Assembly: GCF_040833975.1 (NCBI RefSeq)
Contig: NZ_CP162130.1
Location: forward strand, 248,001-312,000
Reading direction: 5' to 3'
Length of the DNA: 64,000 nt
DNA from: Leptospira sp. WS92.C1
GTDB taxonomy: Bacteria > Spirochaetota > Leptospiria > Leptospirales > Leptospiraceae
The translations under genes and the position numbers were made by a program. The notes below the pieces were generated by a model, which made no database searches, was not told the DNA's origin, and saw nothing but the letters and a program-made list of their open reading frames with translations. Shown here piece after piece: positions 11,596 through 21,411 of the stretch; positions within the stretch are counted from its first letter, which is position 1; every line of letters begins with the position of its first letter.

Positions 11596-12864
11596 CTAAA
11601 GTATGATCGACACCCCGAGATAAAATCCGTAGTAAGAATCGATCACCTCCTTTTCCAAAGCTGGTCTTGTCGCCGTTAAGTCCACCGGTTTGGTGATGGT
11701 ATTGAGGGCTGTCGTGCTTACTGGATCCGGTAATAAAAGCGATGCATTGTAGTTATAACCGGAAACGAAAGATCGCATTTCGGTATATTGAAATCCAAAG
11801 GTAAATTTTAACCAACTCGTTCTTGAAAAGGAAATTCCGGAATCCAATTGATAACCGCTTCTTTTGACAAGATTTTCCCCAGCCGCACCGGCGGTTTCCG
11901 TAATCAAAAAATTTTGTATTCCGTTGTAAAGAGTGGTTCCGTTGGTTTTTAGATGATACTTTCCTAATGTTCTAAAATAATCCGCGCTGATATGAAATTG
12001 AAAATAGCTGTTCAGTTTTTTAACGATTCTGAACCCGATTTGCGGTCCGAGCCCACCGGCTTTTTCTTCCATATTACCAAATCCGAGTCCGCCGGGTAAG
12101 TTTCCATATTCTTTTGAATACGTATCCAGATTGCGTATTCCGAGAGAAGGTCCAATTCTCGTTCCGGAACCCGTTTCAAAAAAATATAAAAAGTTAAGTT
12201 GAATATCGGTTCTTCTCAATTGAGGTCCGTAAAGATTGTATGTCTGATTTGAATTTCCCGGAGTCGGATTTATGTTGGTCGAGGAATAAGACGGATTGAT
12301 TCTAAAATCCAAAAATGTCGCTTCGATTCCGAACTTTTTAGATTCCGTTAAAAACAAAAATCGGATCGGATATGCGGTTTTTGTATTTCCTTGCGGACTC
12401 GAATATAAACTCGCTGTATTGTTGATCAGATGAGCGTCAAAACCCCCGATTCCGGCCGTGGTATTGACGTTCTGATAAACACCACTCGTATGTAGAAATG
12501 TATTGATTTCGTTTGTCGCAACGTTTTGTTTTCGCGCTAAAGATTCGGGAACCCATGTGGCTTGGTTGAATAAAAATCCGATTTCAAAGGTCGCTCCTTT
12601 TGATGTTTGACTCAACTCTTGTTCGTGAAGTGCGTTTCTTAGATCGGCAGCTTCGGCTCTTTTTTTTTGAACCTCGAGTATCAATCTTTGTCTTGTCACG
12701 GGGTCTTGGCTTCTTCCGGCCTTGATTTCAAGCTCGTTTGCCTCTCTTTCCAAAACATCCGGGTTTGGTTGGGAAGCTATATTTTGTCCGAACAAGGCGG
12801 TTTGTTCAAGAAGGAAAAAAACCATGAGAAAGATGGGGATTGATTTTTGAATTTGATTTTTCAT
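11596..12864 (-). CDS. Predicted outer-membrane beta-barrel protein
   Basis: About 422 residues from ATG 12864. Residues 1-27 are a signal peptide ([20 protein letters not shown]). Residues about 30-75 are a charged helix likely to form a coiled coil ([25 protein letters not shown]). The remainder has amphipathic strands alternating with Gly/Asn/Ser-rich loops and ends in [12 protein letters not shown], a barrel-like C-terminus. This is typical of a Leptospira surface or porin-like protein; ligand unknown. The frame stays open 117 codons upstream to 13215, but those residues come before the signal peptide. Confidence 0.75.
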   Translation of the reverse strand: MKNQIQKSIPIFLMVFFLLEQTALFGQNIASQPNPDVLEREANELEIKAGRSQDPVTRQRLILEVQKKRAEAADLRNALHEQELSQTSKGATFEIGFLFNQATWVPESLARKQNVATNEINTFLHTSGVYQNVNTTAGIGGFDAHLINNTASLYSSPQGNTKTAYPIRFLFLTESKKFGIEATFLDFRINPSYSSTNINPTPGNSNQTYNLYGPQLRRTDIQLNFLYFFETGSGTRIGPSLGIRNLDTYSKEYGNLPGGLGFGNMEEKAGGLGPQIGFRIVKKLNSYFQFHISADYFRTLGKYHLKTNGTTLYNGIQNFLITETAGAAGENLVKRSGYQLDSGISFSRTSWLKFTFGFQYTEMRSFVSGYNYNASLLLPDPVSTTALNTITKPVDLTATRPALEKEVIDSYYGFYLGVSIIL

Positions 12865-13410
12865 ATTATTTTTAAGTGAGAAATAGATAAGACGATTGAA
12901 TTTGAAATTCAAACGTTTTTTTCGCAAATTATAAAAAAGAAAAACATTACAGAATTTCCTTTGCAAAAAATAAAGAGATAGAATGGTTTCTGATTCGAAT
13001 CGCTCTTTGGAACTTTCGAAAGAGAGGATTTTACTTTTAAAAAGAAGGACCTTGATTCTTGCTCTTTTGGTTTCGGGAACTTGATTGCTCGTCAAATCGA
13101 TCACGGGATGGTCGACGGGATGCATTGCCGTATAGGCTTCGGCGACAGATAGCGGGTTGGATTTTTTGACCTCATTTATAAATTGATTTGCGATCTTCAT
13201 ATTTTGGAATTTCATTTACTGATGTTGGGAAATTTGACTCTTGATAAAACCCGGGAACTTACCGATTCAGTTTAGGTGAGATCGCAGAAAGAATTTTCCA
13301 CGATCGAAATACGAATTGATCCTAGACCCGTGCAAGAGACTTCGAAGTAAAATAACGTTGAGAATTCTGATTCTTAAACTGTCTTATTAAGTAAATGTAA
13401 AAGAGATATT
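12865..13410. other. Gap between OMP gene and LOG gene, with in-frame upstream extension
   Basis: The minus-strand frame of the outer-membrane gene remains open through 12865-13215. The part around 13060-13200 reads protein-like ([22 protein letters not shown]), whereas 12870-13000 is Lys/Phe-rich and looks non-coding. No good ribosome binding site is seen at any start in this stretch. It may be a leader or a remnant of another gene. From 13216 to 13410 I see nothing beyond a probable promoter for the LOG gene, which has AAAGAGATATT before its ATG. Confidence 0.3.
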
Positions 13411-13968
13411 ATGAATTTAACCAAGTCAGCCATTTGTGTTTTTTGCGGTTCCCGCTCGGGAACCGATCCTATTTATACCAAAGCCGCCCAAGAACTGGGT
13501 CATTTGCTTGTGGAAAAAAAATTCGATTTAGTTTTTGGAGGCGCATCCTGCGGAATTATGGGCACGATCGCGGATGCAGTAATGGAAAAAGGCGGAGGTG
13601 TTTCCGGAATCATTCCCGATTTTCTTTCGACAAAGGAAGTCAAACACGATCGTGTTAAGGATTTGATGATCGTTTCTTCGATGCATGAGAGAAAGTATAG
13701 AATGTATGAAAAGTCCTCCGGTTTTATCGCGTTGCCCGGAGGAATCGGAACTTTGGATGAACTCGTAGAGATTACGACTTGGAATCAATTAAAATTGATT
13801 TCAAAACCTCTTGGGCTTTTAAACGTAAAAGGTTACTTCGATCATTTACTCAAACAATTGGAGAGAATGGTGGATGACGGTTTTCTCGATCCTCAAACCA
13901 AAGAAACTTTGATCGTATCCAAAGATCCGAAAGAGTTGCTCGAAATACTGAGCGGCAGATTTATTTGA
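13411..13968 (+). CDS. LOG family protein (nucleotide 5'-monophosphate phosphoribohydrolase-like)
   Basis: 185 residues, the usual length for the LOG/TIGR00730 family, which cleaves the N-glycosidic bond of (cytokinin) nucleoside monophosphates. Landmarks are [14 protein letters not shown] at the N-terminus, [18 protein letters not shown] (nucleotide-binding Gly-rich segment), [12 protein letters not shown] and the active-site motif [13 protein letters not shown] with its catalytic Glu. The physiological role in bacteria is unclear; purine nucleotide salvage is likely. It is convergent with the ankyrin gene, whose stop is 2 bp away. Confidence 0.92.
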   Translation: MNLTKSAICVFCGSRSGTDPIYTKAAQELGHLLVEKKFDLVFGGASCGIMGTIADAVMEKGGGVSGIIPDFLSTKEVKHDRVKDLMIVSSMHERKYRMYEKSSGFIALPGGIGTLDELVEITTWNQLKLISKPLGLLNVKGYFDHLLKQLERMVDDGFLDPQTKETLIVSKDPKELLEILSGRFI

Positions 13969-13970
13969 TT

Positions 13971-15107
13971 CTATTCTTTTTCCGGTTCTGGTTCTAAAAT
14001 ACGAATCAGTTCTTCATTTTCGGATTCTTTTGCTAAATCCAACGCCGACTTTCCTTCCAGATTTTTTAGAAATTGGGAAGCGTTCGAATCGAGTAGCAGT
14101 TGAATCATCAAAACTTGTTTGTTTATAACGGCAATGTGCAAAGGTGTGTTTCCTTCTTTGTCGATCGAGTTTGAAGAAATTCCAAGATGGAGAATCGTTT
14201 TAGAAATATCCTCCTTTCCTTCTTTGATCGCGAGAAACAATTTTTCGATTAGGACCTTTTTCAGAATTTTAGAAATATGATGGTATTTCTGTCTTTCCGA
14301 TTCCTCAAGACTGGTTTTTCCCGAAGTATTTACCTTGAGGGGATCGGCTCCGATTTTTAAAAGTCGTTCTAGGCATTCCACGCTGTCATGAGAAGCCGCA
14401 AGAAGAAGCGCCGTGTTGCCGTCCGCGTCCCTATTTTCGAGAATCTTTTTCGATTCTATTTTTTCCAAAAATAAATCCAGGATTTCGTAGTCGTTGTGAA
14501 GGGACGTTAGGTGGAGAATCGTTCTTCCTTCGGAGTTCTTTTTTAAAAAGTCGGCTTCCTGTTCGAGAAGATATTCGACGATCGCCAAGTGTCCGAGATC
14601 GACGGCTAAAAGAAGAGGGGTGTATCCTTCTCCGTTTCTTTCTTCCAGATCGGGGGGGCCGATATGATTCTCGTAGATCAACTCCACGATTTCAACGTTT
14701 CCCGTACTGATTGCTTTTGTAAGAGGAGTGTTTCCGGAAAAATCCTTTTGTCCGCAATCTGCACCTGCTTCTAAAAAGATTGCGATCAATTCCTCGTTAC
14801 CAAGATCTAAAGAAATGAGCAGAGGTGTTTCTCCTCTTGCATTGGTTTCGTCCGGATCCGCTCCCGCTTCGAGAAGAAGTTCGATCGCTTCCAGATCCAC
14901 ATTTTTTACCGCCCAGGACAACACTCCCGATCCATAATTGTCTCTGTAATCTCTCAGCCAATCGATGAGGGTTGGTTCCCCCTCCATTTCTGTCAGAAGC
15001 CTTTTGATTTCTCCCGTCTTTCCGGTTTTGACTGCGGAAAAAAGGTCGATCAGAGATTCGGAATAATCGGTCAGAAAAAATTCTCCAAAATAAAATAGAA
15101 CAGCCAT
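13971..15107 (-). CDS. Ankyrin repeat protein
   Basis: 378 residues. About nine ankyrin repeats run from residue 55 to the end, seen as repeated TPLL/TPLH and LLEAGAD patterns: GETPLLISLDLGNEELIAI, NTPLTKAISTGNVEIVEL, YTPLLLAVDLGHLAIVEYL, NTALLLAASHDSVECLERL, NTPLHIAVINKQVLMIQLL. No signal peptide is clear, so it is probably cytoplasmic and acts in protein-protein contacts. The first ~37 bp overlap the 3' end of the AEC transporter gene, so the true start may be slightly downstream, or the two genes are coupled. Partner unknown. Confidence 0.88.
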   Translation of the reverse strand: MAVLFYFGEFFLTDYSESLIDLFSAVKTGKTGEIKRLLTEMEGEPTLIDWLRDYRDNYGSGVLSWAVKNVDLEAIELLLEAGADPDETNARGETPLLISLDLGNEELIAIFLEAGADCGQKDFSGNTPLTKAISTGNVEIVELIYENHIGPPDLEERNGEGYTPLLLAVDLGHLAIVEYLLEQEADFLKKNSEGRTILHLTSLHNDYEILDLFLEKIESKKILENRDADGNTALLLAASHDSVECLERLLKIGADPLKVNTSGKTSLEESERQKYHHISKILKKVLIEKLFLAIKEGKEDISKTILHLGISSNSIDKEGNTPLHIAVINKQVLMIQLLLDSNASQFLKNLEGKSALDLAKESENEELIRILEPEPEKE

Positions 15108-16012
15108 AAAGTCGGAACGGAAAGTAGAATTCCGATTCCCGGAAAGGCGGCCGATAAAGAAGGCCGAAATCCCATTTGGATGGAAACGATCGAAGCGGTA
15201 ATCATAGGAGCCATGCCCGCTTCCAAAACCGCAACTCGTAAATATTTCGGATTCACATTGAGAAATACATACAAAAGGAAAACCAGAGCCGGCGCTAAAA
15301 GCAATTTATAAATCAATCCGATCGCCAAAGGTTTTACAAAAGATTCCGGCTTATTCATCCTTTCGGAGTTTTGATCCGGGAACTGAAGTTGAAATCCAAC
15401 GGTAAAGAGCGCGATCGGCACGAGTGTTTCTCCCAAGATTTTGAACACGGAATGAATCGATTCCGGAATGATGAAAAGTCTGAGGAAAAACGAAAAAAGT
15501 AAAGCAAGAAACGGTGGGAAAGTGAATGGCTTTTTCAAAATGGAAATCGTAAGAGGATTGCTTGTCTGATTATTGGGAAGATACCGGACCGCTAAAATAA
15601 AACCGGGTATCGCCAAACAAAGAAACGTTCCGAATTGATCGATTATTAGAATCGCATTCGTGATTTCCTCTCCATAAAACATTTTGAGAACGGGAAGGCC
15701 GATAAAGGAAGTATTTCCCAATCCGCAGCAAAGCGTTACCGCGATCCTTGTCTCCGAACTCCAACGAAGCAGAATCCCGATGAAATGAAAAAGTCCGATT
15801 GAAAATCCGAAAACCAGCCACGGCATCCACGCCAAAAAGATCAGAGAAGATTCTAATTTTAGATAGGGAACGTTGGCTAAGATGAGAGAGGGAAGAGAAA
15901 TATAGATGACAAAGTTTCCAAGAACCAAACCCGAGTTTTCCGGAAAAAGACGCGTTCGTTTTAGAATCCATCCGGAAAATAAACAGACGGGGATTAAGAT
16001 GAAATGGGACAT
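15071..16012 (-). CDS. AEC family (auxin efflux carrier-like) transporter
   Basis: 313 residues with about ten membrane helices in two sets of five, beginning HFILIPVCLFSGWIL. The family features LGNFVIYISLPSLIL, CCGLGNTSFIGLPVLKMFYG (the Gly/Asn/Pro crossover of the first half) and VAVLEAGMAPMITASIVSI (the crossover of the second half) are present. AEC members move organic acids such as malate or malonate, or auxin-like anions; the bacterial substrate here is not determinable. The gene overlaps the ankyrin gene by 37 bp. A tRNA gene lies upstream on the same strand. Confidence 0.88.
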   Translation of the reverse strand: MSHFILIPVCLFSGWILKRTRLFPENSGLVLGNFVIYISLPSLILANVPYLKLESSLIFLAWMPWLVFGFSIGLFHFIGILLRWSSETRIAVTLCCGLGNTSFIGLPVLKMFYGEEITNAILIIDQFGTFLCLAIPGFILAVRYLPNNQTSNPLTISILKKPFTFPPFLALLFSFFLRLFIIPESIHSVFKILGETLVPIALFTVGFQLQFPDQNSERMNKPESFVKPLAIGLIYKLLLAPALVFLLYVFLNVNPKYLRVAVLEAGMAPMITASIVSIQMGFRPSLSAAFPGIGILLSVPTLWLFYFILENFF

Positions 16013-16060
16013 CCAAGACAGCGTGAGATTGCGAATTCAAAGGGCAAGAGATTTAGAAAA

Positions 16061-16133
<73 letters not shown>

Positions 16134-16359
16134 GGTTTTCAGTTCGAAGAATGAAAATCTTAGCTGCGGATTCCGGGATAGCAGGTATGATATTCGTTTT
16201 ACAGAGACTACACTGACCGTGTCCGTGAACAGGCTATTTGAGAATGCTCATTGATTGCATACGAAATAGGCGACACTTTCTATAGAGACTTTTCGGTTCT
16301 TTTGAAACGGATTTGTTCTCTTCTGAATAGAATTGAATCGTATCGATGCGGATGCGTTC

Positions 16360-16998
16360 TCAAGATCCATCTTTCTTCGACTTTTTAAACTCTTTTACCA
16401 TCATCGCAGTGATGCTGTCAAGATGTTTCACCTGATCTTTGAGTTCCGGTTTTTCATGACGGGATGAAAAGGAATAACAGGAATTTTTAACCCCTCTGTC
16501 TTTCATCCACCAATGTCTTCCGATCTCCCTTCTTTCTTTTGCAGGAAGATCTCCGTCATACATTTTGTATTCGTCGAATTGAGCCGGAAAGTTTCTTTCT
16601 TTTAGATAAAACGCATATGCGGAATGAAAGTTCATCGCAGCGTTTTGGATGAGTTCGTTGATATGAAGACAGCCTAACGTTTTGTCCGCGGGAAAACGAT
16701 TCATCAATTTATGATAAGACATCTCTTCGCCCACCAAATATTCGTAGGTTTTGATTGCGGCCGGACAGGTTTCGTAAGGAACTCTTTTTTCCTCCACTCC
16801 TGCTTTTACAATTTTGAGAGTGGTTAAATCCACTTCGAGATAGAGGGTCATATCGTGATATGGGTCGTATTGATTGACTTCAATCACGCAGAACGGAGGC
16901 GATTCTTCCGGAAACCAATAATATCTGCTTTCATAATTTCTTTGAAAATCCGTATTTCTAAAACGGATTCTATCTTTGAGTTCCTGCAACATGCTCAT
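16360..16998 (-). CDS. DUF2889 domain-containing protein
   Basis: 212 residues, soluble. The central block MTLYLEVDLTTLKIVKAGVE, then PYETCPAAI and GCLHINELIQNAAMNFHSAY, matches my memory of DUF2889, a family of unknown function. The C-terminus is Lys-rich (MMVKEFKKSKKDG). ATG at 16998 or two codons in (16992) are both possible. It is monocistronic, with the tRNA downstream on the same strand. The gap 16134-16359 shows nothing I can name. Confidence 0.8.
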   Translation of the reverse strand: MSMLQELKDRIRFRNTDFQRNYESRYYWFPEESPPFCVIEVNQYDPYHDMTLYLEVDLTTLKIVKAGVEEKRVPYETCPAAIKTYEYLVGEEMSYHKLMNRFPADKTLGCLHINELIQNAAMNFHSAYAFYLKERNFPAQFDEYKMYDGDLPAKERREIGRHWWMKDRGVKNSCYSFSSRHEKPELKDQVKHLDSITAMMVKEFKKSKKDGS

Positions 16999-17159
16999 TC
17001 AATGCCTCGTATATTCCGCCCAATCATTTTCAAACAAAAACATTCTCGGAATTCTTCCAGGATCATTTTTTATCGAGAGCTGATTCCCTAAAGAATTTTT
17101 TAAGCTTATTTTCATTTGCATTTTTTTTGCATTCTGTTATTCTCTGTCCAGTTTTGGAT

Positions 17160-17957
17160 ATGACCTCATTCTTTTTGGAAAAATCGTTTTTAGTAACGGG
17201 AGCCAGCTCCGGAATCGGTAAAGCGTTGGTATTAGAGCTCATTCGAAGAGGCGCGATCGTCGGCGCTTTAGCTCGGAGAAAAGAACTACTAAAAGAATTA
17301 AAAAGCGAAGCTCAGTTTCCGGATAAAGTTGTTTCGCTTCCCGGAGACGTTTCCGATTTCTCTCAGCTTAAAAAAATCACCGAAGAATTTAGAAAAAAAG
17401 TCAGACGCATCGACGGAATGATTCACAGCGCCGGAATTAGCATGCGAGCGCTTGCAAAGGAAACCGATATCAAGGTTTACGAAAGCCTAATGAAAGTTAA
17501 CTTTTTTGCTTTGGTAAATTTATACAAACTTTTAGAATTCGAGCTGAGACAAAATCAGGGACATTTTGTGGCCGTTTCTTCCTTGCAGGGGAGATTTGCC
17601 ACCCAGTATCGTTCCGGTTACGCGGCGAGTAAACACGCGGTTCAGGCGTTTATGGATAGCATTCGACTGGAAAGTTTTGAAAGCGGAATACACGTTATGA
17701 CAGTATCTCCCGGATATGTGAAGACGGATATTTCAGTGAAAGCGTTGGCATCGGACGGCTCTGCTTACGGGATCATGGACGAAGGAATCAAGAAAGGATT
17801 GTCGACCGATACGGTTGCGGTCAGAATTTTAAAAGGAATCGAATCCGGAAAAAGAGACGTATATCCCTCTCAGCTTCGGGAACTTTTTGCGTTTTGGATC
17901 AGCAGATTCTCTCCAACTCTTTTGGATAAACTCTTAAACAGAGCGCGAGTAACGTAA
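17160..17957 (+). CDS. Short-chain dehydrogenase/reductase (SDR)
   Basis: About 265 residues from ATG 17160 (MTSFFLEKSFLVTGASSGIG). A TTG 33 bp upstream extends the frame but adds non-homologous residues. Classical SDR motifs are the cofactor loop TGASSGIGKAL, NNAG-like HSAGISM, the catalytic serine in AVSSLQG, and YAASKHA with catalytic Tyr and Lys. VSPGYVKTD follows. It resembles DHRS7-type SDRs; an oxidoreductase with NADP as likely cofactor (ALARRKE after the second strand). The substrate is unknown. Convergent with the downstream gene, with 4 bp between stops. Confidence 0.92.
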   Translation: MTSFFLEKSFLVTGASSGIGKALVLELIRRGAIVGALARRKELLKELKSEAQFPDKVVSLPGDVSDFSQLKKITEEFRKKVRRIDGMIHSAGISMRALAKETDIKVYESLMKVNFFALVNLYKLLEFELRQNQGHFVAVSSLQGRFATQYRSGYAASKHAVQAFMDSIRLESFESGIHVMTVSPGYVKTDISVKALASDGSAYGIMDEGIKKGLSTDTVAVRILKGIESGKRDVYPSQLRELFAFWISRFSPTLLDKLLNRARVT

Positions 17958-17961
17958 CTTT

Positions 17962-19296
17962 TTATTTTCCAGGAAGGTCCCAGACGAGACGAATTCCTGC
18001 TCTGCGATCCGTTTTCAAATTGGGAATTCCCCCAAAAGATCTATGATAGGTTGTGGATTCTTCCTTTGTGGAAGAGAACGAGCCGCCCCGAATTACTTTG
18101 TGCATTCTTCCAAACGTGGTCCTTTTTAGAGAATGTCCCTGATACGGCAGATAATCCGAATTGGTCCATTCCGCTGCGTTCCCGCACATTCCGATCGCAC
18201 CGTAAGGGCTGGCCGATTTTTTGGCGAGATCCAAAACTGCGATCGTGTCCATTTTTTTGCTTTCGATCGTGTTGCAAAGGCTCGGATCAAAGTCGTTTCC
18301 AAAGGGATATTCCAGAGGATTTGGATAAAAGGAATACGATTCGTCTCGATTGACCATCCAGGTTAATCCTGTTCCTCTCGCGGCCTTTTCCCATTCCAAT
18401 TCGGTGGGAAGCCGTTTTCCAGTCCAACGTGCATAGGCTTCCGCTTCTCTAAAGGTCAAACCGGTGACGGGGTGATTTTCCTTTCCCGGAGGATAGATTC
18501 CGTTTTGCCAATGAGGAGGAACGGGCGTGTTTGTTTCCTTTAGAAATTTTGAATATTCTTGATTGGTAACTTCGTATTTGTCGATATAAAAGGAGGAAAT
18601 GTCCTGAAGGTTTCCGCGTTCCGGTTTAAAGTAGAATGGATTATAACTGTCTTCCGAAGCGTCATTTCCCTGACCGTGCAGGAAAAATCCCATCGATTCA
18701 TAAAACAATTCTCCGTTTTGTTCATATCCACCGCCGACGAGCACCATTTCTTTTCCGTCTTTGGGATGTCTGCGCTGTTTTGCCGGTCTGGTTCTTCTTC
18801 GATCTTCCGTAAAAAAAGCACCCGGCTCCACATAAGCGACTTCTTGTTTGTAGTCCTGAATGTAAGTTCCCGCGGTGAGCAGTTTTTCCGGAGTTCCCGC
18901 GGTGGCCGTAAACGAACCGAAAAGTTCTATCTCGGAAGCTTTTTTTCCCTGAGTGGCGGGTTGATACGAAATGGAAATTTGGCGGATTGCAAATGAGCCG
19001 ATTTCTTTTTCAGGATTAGATTGTAATACGGAATATTCGGGTTTTCTTGCTAAGATCGCTTTGATCTCTTCTTCTGCCTTTCCGTAAAAAACGGATCCTC
19101 TGCGAATTCGGATTTTTACTTTTCCCTTTCCCCTATAAACGGCTTCGACTTCGCCTTTCCAAAAAGGAATCATTCTTATGTTGAGAGAGGAATCTTCTTG
19201 GTCTTGAGAAAGAAGCCCTGAAAATTCCAAACAAATCAAAAAGAAAAAAAGAAAAATCAGGATTTGTTTGTATGAGGAGATTTTGCTAAAGATCAT
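17962..19296 (-). CDS. Exported formylglycine-generating-enzyme (SUMF1) family protein
   Basis: 444 residues. A signal peptide covers residues 1-30 (QILIFLFFFLICLEFSGLLSQ). Residues about 30-165 are a beta-rich region with basic RGKGKVKIRIRRG. The SUMF1/FGE-type domain fills about 185-440: ISSFYIDKYEVTNQEYSKFL, PVTGLTFREAEAYARWTGKRLPTELEWEKAARG, GMCGNAAEWTNSDY, VIRGGSFSS, AGIRLVWDL. True FGE converts sulfatase cysteine to formylglycine using paired Cys, but many bacterial members are only C-type-lectin-fold proteins. Here the catalytic function is uncertain. The envelope location follows from the signal peptide. Confidence 0.88.
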   Translation of the reverse strand: MIFSKISSYKQILIFLFFFLICLEFSGLLSQDQEDSSLNIRMIPFWKGEVEAVYRGKGKVKIRIRRGSVFYGKAEEEIKAILARKPEYSVLQSNPEKEIGSFAIRQISISYQPATQGKKASEIELFGSFTATAGTPEKLLTAGTYIQDYKQEVAYVEPGAFFTEDRRRTRPAKQRRHPKDGKEMVLVGGGYEQNGELFYESMGFFLHGQGNDASEDSYNPFYFKPERGNLQDISSFYIDKYEVTNQEYSKFLKETNTPVPPHWQNGIYPPGKENHPVTGLTFREAEAYARWTGKRLPTELEWEKAARGTGLTWMVNRDESYSFYPNPLEYPFGNDFDPSLCNTIESKKMDTIAVLDLAKKSASPYGAIGMCGNAAEWTNSDYLPYQGHSLKRTTFGRMHKVIRGGSFSSTKEESTTYHRSFGGIPNLKTDRRAGIRLVWDLPGK

Positions 19297-19384
19297 AATC
19301 GCGATTTGTCGTCCTTTCCAAAGAGAAAGGTTGTTTTTCTATTTTAATCTTCGGCAGGATTGAGGGAGTTAAAAGTAGAATTTT

Positions 19385-19424
19385 GAAAAATAAAAAAGCC
19401 CGAATCTTTTTGAGACCGGGCTTT
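19385..19424 (-). terminator. Rho-independent terminator of the RNA helicase gene
   Basis: AAAGCCCG (19395-19402) pairs with CGGGCTTT (19417-19424), followed on the minus strand by a T-rich run (complement of 19385-19397). It is about 33 bp past the helicase stop. Confidence 0.85.
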
Positions 19425-19456
19425 CACTGATTCTACGGAAAAAATAAAGATTCTTC

Positions 19457-20992
19457 TTACTTTTTCTTTCCCTTGTAAGCAGGAGAGCCTGCTGTTTTTT
19501 TACCTCGATCCGCGCTTCCAAACTTAGAGCGAGAAGAACCGGATCCTCCTCCTCCGCTTCCCGGTCCGCCGGATCTCGGTTTGCCCGAATAATTTCTGTC
19601 CCGATTGTATCCACCGCCTCCTCCCGATTTGTATCGAGAAGGTTTACGATCGTCAAAACGTTGTTCCGCTTCGAATTTTACGCTGGCGTCAAAAGTTCCG
19701 CTTTCTTTGTGGATCGTGAGTTTAAAAAGCGCGGCCGCGATATCGAGGGCCGTGTATTCGGTTCCCATCAATCTTTCGATCTGATTTACGTATTCGCTCA
19801 AATGACCCGCGTCTACAAGGCCGCGAATTTTCGTCGTATAGGAATGAATTTTGGTTTCTTCGAGATCGTCTAACGTAGGAATTTTTCCGGCGTCGATTTT
19901 GATTCCGTTTGCACGTTCTATCTTTTTGAGATTGTAGATTTGTTTTCCCACGATAAAGGAGAATGCGATTCCTTTTTTACCGGCTCTTCCGGTTCTTCCG
20001 ATCCGGTGAACATAGTCCTCTCCGTCTCTCGGAAGATCGTAGTTAAAAACCGCTTCTACGTTATTTACGTCGATTCCTCTTCCCGCTACGTCGGTTGCTA
20101 CGAGGATTTCGATGGTTCCGTTTCTAAAACCGTTCATCACTTTATCTCTTTGTTTTTGATTGAGATCTCCGTGAAGTCCTTCCGCAAAGTATCCTCTTGA
20201 TTTTAACAATTCAACGAGGGTATCCACTTGAGCTTTGGTGTTACAAAAAACGAGAGCTAACTTTATGTTTCTGTGTTCGATCAATCTTGCAAGGGCTTCG
20301 CCTTTTGCGCTTTCCTGAATTTCAAAATAAATCTGTTCGATTTTAGGAGCACTGAGTTTTTGATGAGTTACGTCTATGATTTGAGGATTTTTTTGAAATC
20401 GTTTCATCATATTTAGAATGTCGTCGGTCATCGTTGCCGAAAACATCACGGTCTGACGATCTGCCGGAGTATCTTTTAAGATAATCTCCATATCGTCTCT
20501 AAATCCCATATCCAACATTTCGTCGGCTTCGTCAAGGATCACCATTTTGACTTCGTTGAGTCTGATGGAACCGCGTCTCATGTGATCCATCATTCTTCCC
20601 GGAGTTCCGATTACAATCTGCGGATTTTTTCTGAGGGCTCTCAGCTGTCTGTCGATTTCCTGCCCGCCATAAATCGGAACCACTTCGAAGTTCCCTTTGT
20701 ATTTCATCAATTTGCGGAATTGTTCGCTGACTTGGATCACGAGCTCCCGAGTCGGACAAAGAATCAGAGCTTGTAACTCTTTTTTATTTACTTCCAAAAG
20801 TTCGATCGTCGGAATCGCAAACGCCGCGGTTTTACCCGTACCGGTTTGCGCATGGCCGATGATATCTTTTCCCTTTAAAATGACCGGGATCGCCTCCGAT
20901 TGAATGGGGGAGGCTTCTTCAAAACCCATTTCCGCGATCGCGTTTTGAATTTCCGTGGATAAGTTTAGTTCGCTAAACTTTAATTTCTTCAT
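19457..20992 (-). CDS. DEAD-box ATP-dependent RNA helicase
   Basis: 511 residues. Unwinds RNA with ATP; probably acts in RNA decay, ribosome assembly or cold adaptation. All motifs are present: Q motif (FSELNLS...GFEEASPIQSEAIP), Walker A AQTGTGKTAAF, PTRELVIQ, TPGRMMDH, VILDEADEMLDMGF, SAT (FSATM), ATDVAGRGID and HRIGRTGRAGKKG. Residues about 425-511 are a Gly/Arg/Ser-rich tail (GGGGGYNRDRNYSGK) of the type that binds RNA. Length and tail suit CshA/DeaD-like proteins. The ~420-bp gap upstream could be a long 5' leader, as in cold-shock helicases. Confidence 0.95.
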   Translation of the reverse strand: MKKLKFSELNLSTEIQNAIAEMGFEEASPIQSEAIPVILKGKDIIGHAQTGTGKTAAFAIPTIELLEVNKKELQALILCPTRELVIQVSEQFRKLMKYKGNFEVVPIYGGQEIDRQLRALRKNPQIVIGTPGRMMDHMRRGSIRLNEVKMVILDEADEMLDMGFRDDMEIILKDTPADRQTVMFSATMTDDILNMMKRFQKNPQIIDVTHQKLSAPKIEQIYFEIQESAKGEALARLIEHRNIKLALVFCNTKAQVDTLVELLKSRGYFAEGLHGDLNQKQRDKVMNGFRNGTIEILVATDVAGRGIDVNNVEAVFNYDLPRDGEDYVHRIGRTGRAGKKGIAFSFIVGKQIYNLKKIERANGIKIDAGKIPTLDDLEETKIHSYTTKIRGLVDAGHLSEYVNQIERLMGTEYTALDIAAALFKLTIHKESGTFDASVKFEAEQRFDDRKPSRYKSGGGGGYNRDRNYSGKPRSGGPGSGGGGSGSSRSKFGSADRGKKTAGSPAYKGKKK

Positions 20993-21411
20993 AGATGTTC
21001 CTTTCTCAGTATTGGATCATCCCATATTCCGGGAACCTCTAATACTTTGAATTTTCAAGATGAACTTATCCGGAAGATCAAAAAGCCAATTAAAACGAGA
21101 GGAAGGCTGGAATCAGGAGATATTTTGTGTCTTTCGATTTTTACAAGACACGCTGTATATACTACATTTTAAAAATAGGCTATTTTTACAAGGATAAAAG
21201 TTTTGATCGGTTTCAAAACATTCTTCCTGATAGAGTATAAAATCGCTCTTTCTTTGAAAGAATTATCGTTCTCGTGTTTTTCAAGGAATTTCTACGAAAA
21301 AAAGTATATTCAAAATCGTTTAATTATTCTACGATCTTAATCAATTCGATTTTAAATTAGAGCGTCATCGATAGATAAGCAAATTGCGCCTGAGGTAAAA
21401 AATCGGTTTTT
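20993..21411. other. Gap upstream of the RNA helicase
   Basis: AT-rich with no coding potential that I trust. A perfect small palindrome TAAAAATA-GGC-TATTTTTA lies at 21170-21188, roughly midway, and could end transcripts from either side. The long distance before the helicase start leaves room for a regulated 5' leader on the minus strand. Both flanking genes are on the minus strand. Confidence 0.4.

Noticed and set aside
17962..19296. True sulfatase-activating FGE
   Set aside because: The FGE-like fold is clear, but I could not confirm the catalytic cysteine pair, and no sulfatase gene is nearby; the call is kept at family level.
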